A stretch of DNA of 64,000 nt from Armigeres subalbatus. Its lineage: Eukaryota; Arthropoda; Insecta; Diptera; Culicidae. How positions within the stretch are numbered: position 1 is the stretch's first letter; each line of letters opens with the position of its first letter. Shown here one piece after another: positions 22,287 through 32,470 of the stretch. The notes below the pieces were generated by a model, which saw nothing but the letters and a program-made list of their open reading frames with translations, made no database searches and was not told the origin of the DNA. Made by a program: the position numbers and the translations under genes. The stretch is from contig NC_085141.1 of assembly GCF_024139115.2 (NCBI RefSeq), forward strand, positions 217,657,783 to 217,721,782. Reading direction: 5' to 3'.

Positions 22287-24334
22287 TACTTGAACTATCA
22301 TAAGAGTATATAGTACTTTCTATTTTATTCCACTACGTTATGTTTTGCATTAAACCCTACCAATTCAACATGCAAAACATATTTAAAAAATATTTGTATA
22401 AGGAACATTCCCACACACGCAAGGCTTCCCAAAAAGACTGTTCAAAGCTGTAATAGTCAGTCCAACCTAAGATTCAATTGGAAAGAGTGTATGGTAAACC
22501 TATTATCGTTTTTGAGAACGGTTCATATGAATATAGACAATAATAATTAACCATCAAACTTCATGTTGTCAAGTCAGATGAAGAAAACAAATAATAAAAT
22601 ACATTTGTATCTAGAGATAAATATGGAACAAATTCATCTTAGCCTCTAAATCCCACCATGCTACTTGCACGAGTTAAACAAACCACTCTATTATTGATTT
22701 CCAATGTTGTAATCAATCGTTCCATGTTCTCTATCTCAAAACTCTTTTAAAATCTTTCAGATAAACTTGCGTAACTTTTTTTCTTCATAAAATCCACTTG
22801 AAAAAAGACATAGGTATTGAAATACCATCAACTAATACATAATAAATTTAAATTCTATTATTCATTCACACGTCTGTCTAACTGAATTGAAATTCAGTAT
22901 ACAGTTTTCTCTTCTTATTTCAAAGTAAAACTTGTGGGAAGTGGGATGAAGACTTAATTAAGATCGTTAAGCTGATGAAAACATATTTTGTCGTTTTAGT
23001 ATAAATCCAACTGAGTAGTAAGGGACGTGACCGAGATCAAAGTACCCGAGCAATCTTTTATCACATTCAAATATGGTGGGAATTTTCAGCATGGAACATG
23101 AAGTTTTTTTTTTGTTGTTGAAATTCAATATTTCTTATCTTCGCCTTCACCAGCGGACCTTCAGCAATCCTGAAAAAGTACAATATTATAAGTTATTCCC
23201 ATTTCAATATGACAAATAAATATGAAAATATTTAGACACAAGTTCAACCCCATTACGGAAGATCGTTGACATTTGTTTATTTATTCAACATTTTTTTGTT
23301 TCATCAATGCATACTAGATGAGTTCCAATGTTTTCTACCTCTTGAATGTCGAACTGAGAGCCATTATCGAGCTGGATAAAACTGGATAAAAATGTCCTAT
23401 GATGTTCAAATCAAGAATTTCTTTGCGACTTTCTTTAAGAAATACTGCATGCATTGATCATTTAAATCTTTCATGAACTCCTTTGGATATTCCTACAAAA
23501 AATCCGTCGCGAATTCTTCATGAAAGAGGAATTCCCGAAGCAGTTTCTTGAATAATTCTATAGAGAAAGTTCCAGGAGAGCATGAAGAGAAATTTCTGGA
23601 AGAGTTCTTGAAAGAATTTTCGCTGATATTCTTGTAGGTATTTTTGAGAGAATTCTTGGAGAATTTCTACGTCGAAATGCTTCCCTCAAGGCTATTTCTG
23701 TGTTTCATTATTCTTTCATATTTCATATTTCTTTATTCTGGGGAAATTAGTTTTACTGTTTACGTTGTTTTGTTACACTACAGCCATGTGTCGTATTGTT
23801 GATCATGTTTTCCATCATGATTTTAGTGTATTTTATCCTGAAAATATTTTGACAATTAGTTCTCAATATGAATAACGGACCCTACTGGCTGACTAAGCTC
23901 GTAATAGTATATTTTGTTAATTCATGCCGTTTGAATGAGACAAGAGCGTACGCCGTCAACCGGCCATCATTAATACACAGGAAATTGCCAGGTCTTTCTC
24001 GCACTGCTGACCATTCTTCCGCCAAAATTCTTCTTGTGTGAACGGTTCACTGCAAGGCTTTTCCTTTCTCGCTCGTCGTCTCCAATTTCCGGCCTGTCTT
24101 ATAGATTTAGCCATTCTATGCAATAGCGTTGTCCAGCTCGAAACTAGTTTCAGAGATAACAGTAACCCTTTCGCAATTGTGTGCATTATAAGGGGCGGCC
24201 GGAATACTTCATTTATTGCTCAATGTGGTCGTGACGTAACGGACCAACTTTCTACAGGTTTCCGTAAGAAAGGCGGTCTAAGGAAGCAGAGGCTTATGGG
24301 GCAAGGTACGGCAAGGCTTTCCACTTTTTTCCCA
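22287..24334. other. AT-rich stretch, with degenerate GAATTC-type short repeats at 23440-23690
   Basis: There is no gene. From 23440 to 23690 the words TTCTTGAA, GAATTC and AGAATTTCTGGA recur in a loose 15-30 bp rhythm, a decayed minisatellite type I recognise as common in Aedes. The rest shows no element ends. Confidence 0.45.
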
Positions 24335-24560
24335 TTTTAGCTACATTTTGCTTAGTCCATATCCATTAGACCTATTCGTGTTTTCAAAAAGTATCAAAAC
24401 CTTTACTGCCGCTAAACGCAAGTCGAGCACATCTGTATATGGAGGCCCATATACAGATGTGCTCGACTTGCGGTTAGCGGCAGTTTACCGGTCAGCCCCG
24501 AATCCCAATTATCATGCTAAAATAAGCCTCATGTCAAATTTTCAGCCAATTCTGATAGGG
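24335..24560. repeat. Dispersed repeat shared with 45085-45200, split by a palindrome
   Basis: CCATTAGACCT...GTTTTCAAAAAGTATCAAAA and CCGGTCAGCCC...ATGCTAAAATAAG...TGTCAAATTTTC occur here and at 45085-45200 in the same order. Here a 78-bp palindrome with flanking TTTA separates the two halves. At 45117 they are directly joined. Confidence 0.7.
24406..24483. mobile_element. 78-bp near-perfect palindrome (hairpin MITE) with TTTA target duplication
   Basis: The left arm is CTGCCGCTAAACGCAAGTCG followed by AGCACATCTGTATATGG. The right arm is its inverse complement with one mismatch, leaving a 4-nt loop at 24443-24446. TTTA flanks both sides (24402-24405 and 24484-24487). A second copy lies at 46257-46588, where another MITE has split its right arm. 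Confidence 0.85.
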
Positions 24561-24879
24561 GATCTAAATGTAAATGAAGGAAAAATACATACGATTTGAC
24601 AGTTAGGTACCACACATGTTTCGGACAGCAGAACAAAGGGAACCGAAGCGACAATATTTATGGGGTAACTAAAATATCTTTTGTACATACTAGATATAAA
24701 AAATCCGGGGGGGGGGCGGTGGCGGTAGGTTGTCTAGAAATCTCAAAAAGTAGTGGACGTCATATTTTAATCGCCCCTTAAGGAGAATCCCAACAGAAAG
24801 AAATTATTAAGATTTTTACCAGGGTTTAACCAAAATAGGTAATGATTGGATTAGGGGCCATTTTATTTTTTATTTATCA

Positions 24880-27131
24880 TCAGACTAAGGCCGGAGTGGC
24901 CTGTGCTGCACATAAAAGACTTCTCCATTCAGCTCGGTTCATGGCTGCACTTGGCCAACCACGCAGTCTGCGGAGGGTCCGCAAGTCGTCCTCCACCTGA
25001 TCGATCCACCTTGCCCGCTGTGCACCTCGCCTTCTTGTTCCCGTCGGATCGTTGTCGAGAACCTTTTTCACCGGATTACTGTCCGACATTCTGGCTACGT
25101 GCCCGGCCCACCGCAGTGTTCCGATTTTCGCGGTGTGAACGATGGGTTCTCCCAACAGCTGATGCAACTCGTGGTTCATTCGCCTCCTCCACGTACCGTC
25201 CGCCATCTGCAACCCACCATAGATGGTACGCAACACTTTCCTTTCGAAAACTCCCAGTGCGCGTTGGTCCTCCACGAGCATCGTCCAGGTCTCGTGTCCG
25301 TAGAGAACTACCGGTCTTATAAGCGTTTTGTAGATAGTCAGTTTGGTACGGCGGCGAACTCTATTCGATCGGAGCGTCTTGCGGAGTCCAAAGTACGTAC
25401 GATTTCCAGCCACTATGCGTCTCCGAATTTCTCTGCTGGTATCGTTATCGGCGGTCACCAGTGAGCCCAAGTACACGAATTCTTCAACCACCTCGATTTC
25501 GTCACCACCGATACAAACTCGTGGTGGGTGGCTAACATTGACCTCTCTTGAGCCTCTTCCTATCATGTACTTCGTCTTCGACGTGTTGATGACTAGTCCA
25601 ATCCGTTTAGCTTCGCTTTTCAGTCTGATGTAGGCTTCCTCCATCCTCTCAAAGTTACGTGCCATGATATCAATGTCGTCGGCGAAACCAAATAACTGGA
25701 CGGACTTCGTGAAAATCGTACCACTCGTGTCAATCCCTGCCCTTCGTATTACTCCCTCCAAAGCGATGTTGAATAGCAGACACGAAAGACCATCACCTTG
25801 CCGTAACCCTCTACGGGTTTCGAAGGGACTCGAGAATGCCCCTGAAACTCGAACTACGCACATCACCCGATCCATCGTCGCCTTGATCAACCGTATCAGT
25901 TTATCCGGAAATCCGTTTTCGTGCATTAGCTGCCATAGCTGGTCCCGATCGATTGTATCATATGCGGCTTTGAAGTCGATAAATAGATGATGTGTGGGCA
26001 CGTTGTATTCGCGGCATTTTTGCAATACCTGACGTATGGCGAACACCTGGTCTGTGGTAGAGCGTTCACCCATAAATCCCGCCTGGTACTGCCCCACGAA
26101 CTCTCTTGCAATTGGTGTTAGTCGACGGCATAAAATTTGGGAGAGTACCTTGTAGGCGGCGTTCAGCAATGTGATTGCGCGGTAGTTGCTACAATCCAGC
26201 TTATCGCCCTTTTGTAGATGGGACACACGACACCTTCCATCCACTCCTGCGGCAGAACCTCATCCTCCCAAACCTTGGTAATCACCCAGTGCAGCGCTCT
26301 AGCCAGTGCTTCACCACCGTGTTTAAACAGCTCTCCTGGTAGTTGGTCAACTCCAGGGGCTTTGTTGTTTTTCAGCCGGCCGATCTCCTCCTGGATTTCC
26401 TGGAGATTCGGAGCCGGAAGTCGCATGTCCTGCGCGCGTGCTCCTAGGTTCATTACCATACCGCCACCGTTGTCTGCCATATCGCCATTCAGGTGCTCTT
26501 CGTAGTGCTGCCGCCACCTTAGGATCACCTCACGCTCGTTCGTAAGAAGGTTCCCGTTTATGTCCTTACACATATCGAGCTGTGGCACGTGGCCCTTACG
26601 TGAACGGTTCAACTTCTCATAGAACTTTCGTGCGTCATTAGCGCGGTACAGTTCCTCCGTCTCTTCACGGTCTCGATCTTCCTGCTGGCGCTTTTTCCTC
26701 CGGAAAATCGAGTTTTGTCTGTTCCGCGCCCGTTTGTATCGTGCCTCGTTCGCCCTCGTGCGGTGTTGCAGCAATCTCGCCCATGCTGCATTCTTCTCCT
26801 CAACTAACTGCTCACATTCGCCGTCATACCAGTCGTTTCTCTGATTCGGAGCCACCGTGCCTAGTGCAGCGGTTGCGGTGCTTCCAATGGCGAATCGAAT
26901 ATCTCTCCAGCCATCTTCAAGAGATGCTGCGCCTAGCTGCTCTTCCGTTGGGAGTGCCACTTCCAGCTGCTGCGCGTAGTCTTGGGCTAGTCTACCGTCT
27001 TGTAGCCGCCCAATGTTAAGCCGCGGCGGACGACTCCGACGCGTGTTGATCACCGTCGAGAGTTTTGAGCGCAGACATACTGCGACGAGGTAGTGGTCGG
27101 ATTCAATATTCGCACTGCGGTAAGTGCGTAC
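24880..27131 (-). pseudogene. RT region of the minus-strand RTE-like element (one frameshift)
   Basis: Two overlapping frames (27053-26163, 296 codons; 26244-24880, 454 codons) are the halves of one protein. They include the end of the endonuclease (SDHYLVAV, near 27090), LKNNKAPGVDQLPGELFK, MEGVVCPIYK, then GDKLDCSNYRAITLLN, YQAGFMGERSTTDQ, FIDFKAAYDTI, LRQGDGLSCLLFNIALE and the catalytic FADDIDI. The C-terminus has YGHETWTM, FERKVLRTIYGG and GHVARM. The frames change at a run of four T (26210-26213); one missing base there explains it. All catalytic motifs are intact. Confidence 0.9.
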
Positions 27132-27792
27132 TAGGGCAGTTCAAATTTCAAAAATGTTCGAAAATTCCAACTCCCATATGTCCATTAGCATCATTTTGAT
27201 AATATAGGAGTCCTGGCAAAATTTCAGGCAATTCGGTGGCCATTTAGGAGTGGCGCGAAGTCAATTAATGTTTATATGGAAATTTGTATGGGAAAAACAT
27301 AAAATTTATTCAAGTCTCCCTACAATTGTCAAATTGGGATGAATTCAAATAAACATCCCCAATCTCCTTTTTTGAAATCTATATAAAGGAGACCTCCGGA
27401 TAACACATTAGTTATGAGTGGATTGAACGGTTCTATTGACAGTGTGAATATGGGATAAATGGTTAAAATGGTGTAATTAGCCTCAACGTAGCAGTGGAAA
27501 TATAAATCAAAATTAATGAGTTATCCACTGGTTGAGCTCAAATAGACTCCAAAAATGGAGGTTGGGGATGTTTATTTGAATTCATCACGATTTAAGAGTT
27601 GTAGGGGGATTTGAATAAATTTTAAGTTTTTTCCATACAAATTTCCATATAAACATAAATTGACTTCGCGCCACCCCTAAATGACCACCGAATTGCCTGA
27701 AACTTTGCCGGGACTCCTAAATTATCAAAATGATGCTAATAGACATATGGGAGTTGCAATTTTCGAACATTTTTGAAATGTGAACTGCCCTA
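27132..27792. mobile_element. 661-bp MITE with about 237-bp terminal inverted repeats and 8-bp target duplication
   Basis: The ends TAGGGCAGTTCA and TGAACTGCCCTA begin long arms (27132 to about 27370, and about 27556-27792) that are inverse complements with scattered mismatches. GTGCGTAC is duplicated at 27124-27131 and 27793-27800. Removing the element plus one duplicate rejoins the endonuclease frame of the RTE-like host, so the borders are exact. No transposase is present. The ends do not match the common hAT consensus; superfamily unknown. Confidence 0.9.
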
Positions 27793-28563
27793 GTGCGTAC
27801 GTTCGTGATGTCGGAGAAGAATTTACCGTCGATTAGAACGTGGTCGATTTGGTTTTCCGTTACTTGATTAGGTGATTTCCATGTGGCCTTGTGGATATTC
27901 TTGCGGGGGAAGAAGGTGCTTCGGACTACCATTCCGCGGGAGGCTGCAAAGTTTATGCATCGTTGGCCGTTGTCGTTCGATACGGTATGCAGACTATCCG
28001 GTCCGATGACCGGTCTATACATTTCCTCCCTTCCTACCTGAGCGTTCATGTCACCGATGACGATTTTGACGTCCCGCAGTGGGCATCCATCGTATGTCTG
28101 CTCCAGCTGCGCATAGAACGCTTCTTTCTCGTCGTCGGATCTCCCTTCGTGTGGGCAGTGCACGTTGATGATGCTATAGTTGAAGAAACGGCCTTTAATC
28201 CTCAGCTTGCACATCCTTGCGTTGATTGGCTGCCACCCAATCACGCGTTGGCGCATCTTTCCCAGCACTATGAAGCCGGTTCCCAGCTCGTTGGTGGTGC
28301 CACAGCTTTGGTAGAAGGTAGCCGCTCGATGCCCGCTTTTCCACACTTTCTGTCCTGTCCAGCAGATTTCCTGCAGCGCTACGACATCGAAGTTGCGGGG
28401 ATGTAATTCATCGTAGATTATCCTATCGCAACCTGCGAAGCCTAGCGACTTGCAGTTCCATGTTCCAAGCTTCCAATCGTGATCCTTTATTCGTCGCCCA
28501 GGTCGTTGCCGATTGTATCGAGTCGTATTATCTTCTATGTCGTTCGTAATAGTTGTTTTAAAG
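27793..28563 (-). pseudogene. Endonuclease domain of the minus-strand RTE-like element
   Basis: The frame is open from a stop near 28571 down to the MITE at 27792. Its first Met is at 28346, which would cut the domain, so translation of the intact element must start upstream or at a non-AUG codon. Motifs in order: KLGTWNCKSL, VVALQEICW with the catalytic Glu, the VIGDMNAQVG loop, NDNGQRCINFAASRGMVVRS and NQIDHVLIDGKFFSDITNV. The SDH end lies beyond the MITE at 27080-27100. Unlike the 19-kb relative, GDMNA is conserved. Confidence 0.85.
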
Positions 28564-28841
28564 GCGGCTTATTGGGCCTGCGCAAACCTCCTGTCTCGTC
28601 GGAGGGCCGTCGTGTCAGGGCTGTTTAGCGTCCCACCTAACACCAGGACTTGGGCTTGTGCGCTTTGAGCGGCACACGGTCGCTTTGGCGGAGCCTACTT
28701 GCGGATACATGCAGCTTTTTATAGAGGTTTAACAGGGCCCACTGTCAAAACCCACCACATCCTAGGCAGGCGCCACAACCCGCAGATGGCCTGGGGAGGG
28801 ATCGTCAAGCCCTTGGACATAGTCCCTGGATTAGGGGCCAT

Positions 28842-29796
28842 ACGCGTCGCGATTAGTTTTCATGAACTGCTCAAAATGCGGGGCACCGATGTTAATGATG
28901 GAGGTTTATTTTACACAGCAGCGCGAAAAGTATTATCCCCAATATTTATAAGTAAAACCCTAATTATTCCACCTTGCGGCGATGATGTTTTTCTCGCTCA
29001 TTATAGAATTAGCTCATTATAGAAAAGTTAAAAAGAAAAGCATTCGTCCGTCTAGTAACTAATTAATAAGAACGAGGTGTTTTATCAAAGCCTGGTTCTT
29101 CTGTTACTAAAATGCTATGGATCACAAAAAAAGTTATTCGGCTTTAATAACCAACTTGAGGAAAAAAACCAAAACTTTGTTTCGTTTCGAAGCAAATCTA
29201 TATTTATTTTCGCTTCGCTTCTCCTTCAATGTATTTTACTTGTTTGAAGCCTTCTCTTGTGATCGCCTTATCTACGATATATTCACAAAAGAATAGCAGC
29301 ATTCTAAAATAAGTAAAATATCAAATCATTTGCAAATTGCAGCGTCTCCAAAGATAAATTCTGCTATATGTTCCAGGGAAGTAACATAACTGCAAGAGGA
29401 GGCATACCAAGAGTTAGAGGTGAAGGGTTTCAGAAGAGCATGCTATTTAGAAAGTTATGTTCCAAACAACATTGACCCTTGGTTTTTTGAAAAAAAAAAA
29501 TCCCATGATTTTCTTTAATTACAATAAAATATCTTACAAATTAGTACTTAAACGGAGGATTTTTTTTATTCCTGTTGAAATGTGCAACTGCTACCAGATA
29601 TTGGATCTATTTATCACACAAATCCTTAGTGAATATGTGTATGCCGAATCACTCCATTACTACATTACTGTTGAGAAGCAATGCTGTATCAGTTTCTGTC
29701 GGGGTTCTAGTTTTGTTTTTTCTCAAGAGCACCATGACAAGGTTCCGCTACTTAGTCTCTTCACAATCCCGTCACATTCTCATTGAATACGCAGTA
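28842..29796. other. Non-coding stretch, nothing firm
   Basis: CCACCTTGCGGCGATGATG at 28970-28988 resembles the CCACCTAGCGGTGACGATG word of the repeat at 40440. Otherwise the sequence is AT-rich with chance frames. Confidence 0.45.
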
Positions 29797-31270
29797 GGGT
29801 GGTTCAAAAAATCGATTTTGCCCCACAACGCTCATCTGATTCTGTATCATGTTCTAAGTGTCCTCCGAAAATTTGAGCTCATTTGGATTAAAACTGATTT
29901 AGCACAAGCTGTTTCAAGTTGCATGCAAATTATTTTTCAAAAAAAAATTTTTTTTCATTATACTGATTATGGCGCTTCCTCATTAAGCGCAGGGTGAAAG
30001 AAAATCTACTTAGCTAAAAGAAATACTCAAGAGCTTTCACTCAGCGAAAATCGCATCTTAATAAATCGGTTCAATAATTAGTAACCGAATTTAATCCATA
30101 CCGTAGTTTTCTGGTGTTAATTGCGTAACTCTTAAACAGGCAACATTGCTGCTCGTGGCGCGAAAGATAGCACACACAAATTCAGGCTACTATGTTTCAC
30201 TGCACGTTTCAGAGGTGTCAGGCCATTTGTTCGAATGCCGTTTGGCCGAACGGGTCGTTTGGCCGAATGTCGTTTGGCTGAATACTAAAAAAAATGAACT
30301 CAGTTTACGGGTGGCCCTTCTTTCTACTTTATTCTTTTTTCTTATTTCTTCCTTCTTCCTTTCTCCTTATTCCTTCTTCCTTCTTTCTTCTACTTTCCAT
30401 CATCTTTCTTCTTTCTTCCTTCTTCCTTCTTCTTCCTTCCTTCTTCCTTTTTCCTTCTTCCTTCTTCCTTTTCCCTCTTCTCTCTTCCTTCACTCTTCTT
30501 CTTTATTCCCTCACCCTTGTTCCTTCCTCCTTCTTCGTACTTCCCTCTTCCCTCTTCCTTCATCCTTCTTCTTTCTTCCTTCATCGTTGTTCCTTTTTCC
30601 TTCTTCCCGGGTAGCACACATGTCACAAATAAGCTACAGTGACTTATATATGACTAGATCTGGTCATAAACAAGTTGCTACAATCAAAAGTGATTGAATT
30701 GTGCTATTAGGGTTCTTTCTTCCTTCTTCCTTCTCCCTTCGTCTTTCTTCTTTCTTCCTTCTTTTTTCTTCTTTCTTACTTCTTCCTTATCCCTTCTTAC
30801 TTTTTTATTCTTCCTTCTTCCTTTTTTCCTTTTCCTTGTTCTTTCTTCCTTCTTCCTTCTTCCTTTTTCCTTCGTCTTTTTTCCTGGCGTTTCCAAAATG
30901 GCGTTTGGCTGACACTTTCGGCTAAATGACCCTAAACCGTTTCAGTGATGCCCTCATAGAAGTTTAACGATCATGATTAAAGATTCGCAATTTAAAATCG
31001 ATTACTAATTCTTGGGCCGATCAATCAAGACGCTGTTTTCGCTGAGTTAAAGCTGTTAAGTATTGCTTTTAGCTATGTAGGTTTTCTTTTCGCCTGCGCT
31101 TAGTGAGAAAGCACCATAATCAGTATACTGAAAAAATAAATTTCCTCATACTAATTTGCATGCAACGGCTTGTGCTAAATCCAAATGAGCTCAAATTTTC
31201 GGAGAACACCCAGAACATGATATAGAATCAGATGAGCGTTGTGGAGCAAAATCGATTTTTTGAACCACCC
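29797..31270. mobile_element. 1.47-kb long-TIR element enclosing simple-sequence DNA
   Basis: GGGTGGTTCAAAAAATCGAT at 29797 faces ATCGATTTTTTGAACCACCC ending at 31270, with TA on both outer sides. The arms continue inward for nearly 300 bp (29797 to about 30090, and about 30985-31270) with moderate divergence. They share blocks such as GAGCTCATTTGG / CCAAATGAGCTC and CTGATTATGG / CCATAATCAG. The centre is pyrimidine-rich minisatellite and no transposase is visible. TA borders suggest a Tc1/mariner-type target. Confidence 0.8.
30225..30945. repeat. TTTGGCCGAA minisatellite with pyrimidine-rich core
   Basis: CGTTTGGCCGAACGGGTCGT-type words at 30225-30285 and GGCGTTTGGCTGACAC / CGGCTAAATGACC at 30899-30930 bracket two CTT-rich tracts (30300-30610 and 30715-30890). 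Several frames through the tracts are low-complexity Ser/Phe/Leu or Lys/Glu/Arg and are not genes. A further group of CGGCCGAAAATGTCGTT words lies at 31315-31390, outside the element. Confidence 0.85.
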
Positions 31271-31611
31271 TATGCACCCCTTGCCAATAAGAAAATCATT
31301 CGATCAAAGCCACACGGCCGAAAATGTCGTTCAGCCGAGCTGATCCTGTATGACACGTCCTTTCTGCCGAACGATCATTTCGGTCACAAATCTGAACTCA
31401 ATAATAGTTTAGAGTACCGTTGTTGTTCTGAGAATAAGTTGATATGTTTATAATAGCGAAATGATGTCCCATGGAGCTATTCCAATTCAAAAGCATAGTC
31501 AAGACCCCGTAGAACGCTATGTTGACCACACAGACCCTCAACAGTTGCACTCATAAATAGTTTTGAGCACAGTAATTTTACTAGGAATTACGAAGAACGC
31601 TTTGTGCAACA

Positions 31612-31766
31612 TACACTCAAAAAACAAATCTGACAATTATTGTATAAAATCTGGGGATATACAATTCTGTAAGCTTTTTATACAGATATTGTATTAAAAT
31701 CTTTTGAAATTGTATATGTCCTTATGCAGAACTGTATTAAAATCTGCCATTAGATGGTTGGGTGTA
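31612..31766. mobile_element. 155-bp MITE, TACAC...GTGTA ends
   Basis: It begins TACACTCAAAAAACAAATCT and ends TTAGATGGTTGGGTGTA, with internal TACAATTCTG/TATTGTATT blocks facing each other. It is the inverse of 1126-1297 and related in terminal CACCCAA and internal TATACAA structure to the MITE at 46307-46558. Confidence 0.75.
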
Positions 31767-32275
31767 CCGGAATATATCGGAACTCAAGAAAAATGCAAAG
31801 CTTTGAAGAAAAACTATACAGACAATCTACAAACAATTCTATATCTCACTCAAGAAAAGTTAGCAGAACGGTAGCTGTCTTGGAGTTACTGTGGCATGTT
31901 CATAATAACGAAATGATGTCCTATTAGGGTATTCTAATTCAAATTCCGGCACTAATTCTCTGCAGATCGCTTTGTTGGTCATACATACCTCCAAAATCTG
32001 AGCTAAAGAACAGTTTGGAATAGATGTCCTGGGGCTACTGTTTTATGTTCATAATACGAACGTGATGTCTCATGGAGCTATTCTAACTCAAAAATATGAC
32101 TTGTTTGCTTAATTGATGTTGTACACAAAAATTATCAGAACTTAAGGATAGTTTGAAGTAATTATATGAATATGTTACTGGGAATACTGAAATTTGTATA
32201 TAATTATGATATTTTGTTCCATGGAGCTGATCAAAACAGGCTATGCGACATTACCATGTCTCTTAAATGGGCATA
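31767..32275. other. Loose repeat of GATGTCCNATGGAGCTATTC words
   Basis: GATGTCC(C/T)AT followed by GCTATTC(C/T)AA-like text occurs near 31462, 31914 and 32060, suggesting diverged units of unclear period. Nothing coding is seen. Confidence 0.4.
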
Positions 32276-32470
32276 CTGTCATAAGTCGAACTCGTACTAT
32301 CCCATTTAAATTCCAGCACTTGATTGTACCTTTGACAGATACGTATTTCAACCTCAACAGTAAGGTCGTCTACAGTGTCTCGTACTTCACTTGACTTGTT
32401 GAGACGTCTGTCAAGGGTACACTCTAGTGGTGGAATTAAATAAGATAGTACGAACTCGTCTTATGACAAG
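32276..32470. mobile_element. 195-bp MITE with about 60-bp terminal inverted repeats
   Basis: CTGTCATAAGTCGAACTCGT on the left faces ACGAACTCGTCTTATGACAA on the right. The arms continue through ACTATCCCATTTAAATTCCA / TGGAATTAAATAAGATAGT and TACCTTTGACAG / CTGTCAAGGGTA. There is no coding sequence. Confidence 0.75.

Larger units (their letters stand above)
24862..28826 (-). mobile_element. RTE-like non-LTR retrotransposon, full length, broken by a MITE and a frameshift
   Basis: A perfect 15-bp direct repeat TGGATTAGGGGCCAT flanks it (24847-24861 and 28827-28841). The 5' end is at 28826 and the 3' end at 24862, where the minus strand ends in GATGATAAATAAAAAATAAAA-like A-rich sequence. Without the 661-bp MITE at 27132-27792 it is 3.3 kb: a 260-bp leader, an endonuclease plus RT frame, and an 18-bp 3' UTR. 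This is RTE-like organisation. Apart from the MITE and one single-base frameshift the coding region is well kept, so the insertion is comparatively young. Confidence 0.9.

Noticed and set aside
24903..26505. Plus-strand frames of 95-139 codons opposite the minus-strand RT
   Set aside because: Shadows of the RTE-like coding region.
30146..30925. Ser/Phe/Leu-rich and Lys/Glu/Arg-rich frames
   Set aside because: Translations of CTT/GAA simple sequence; every frame on both strands looks similar.
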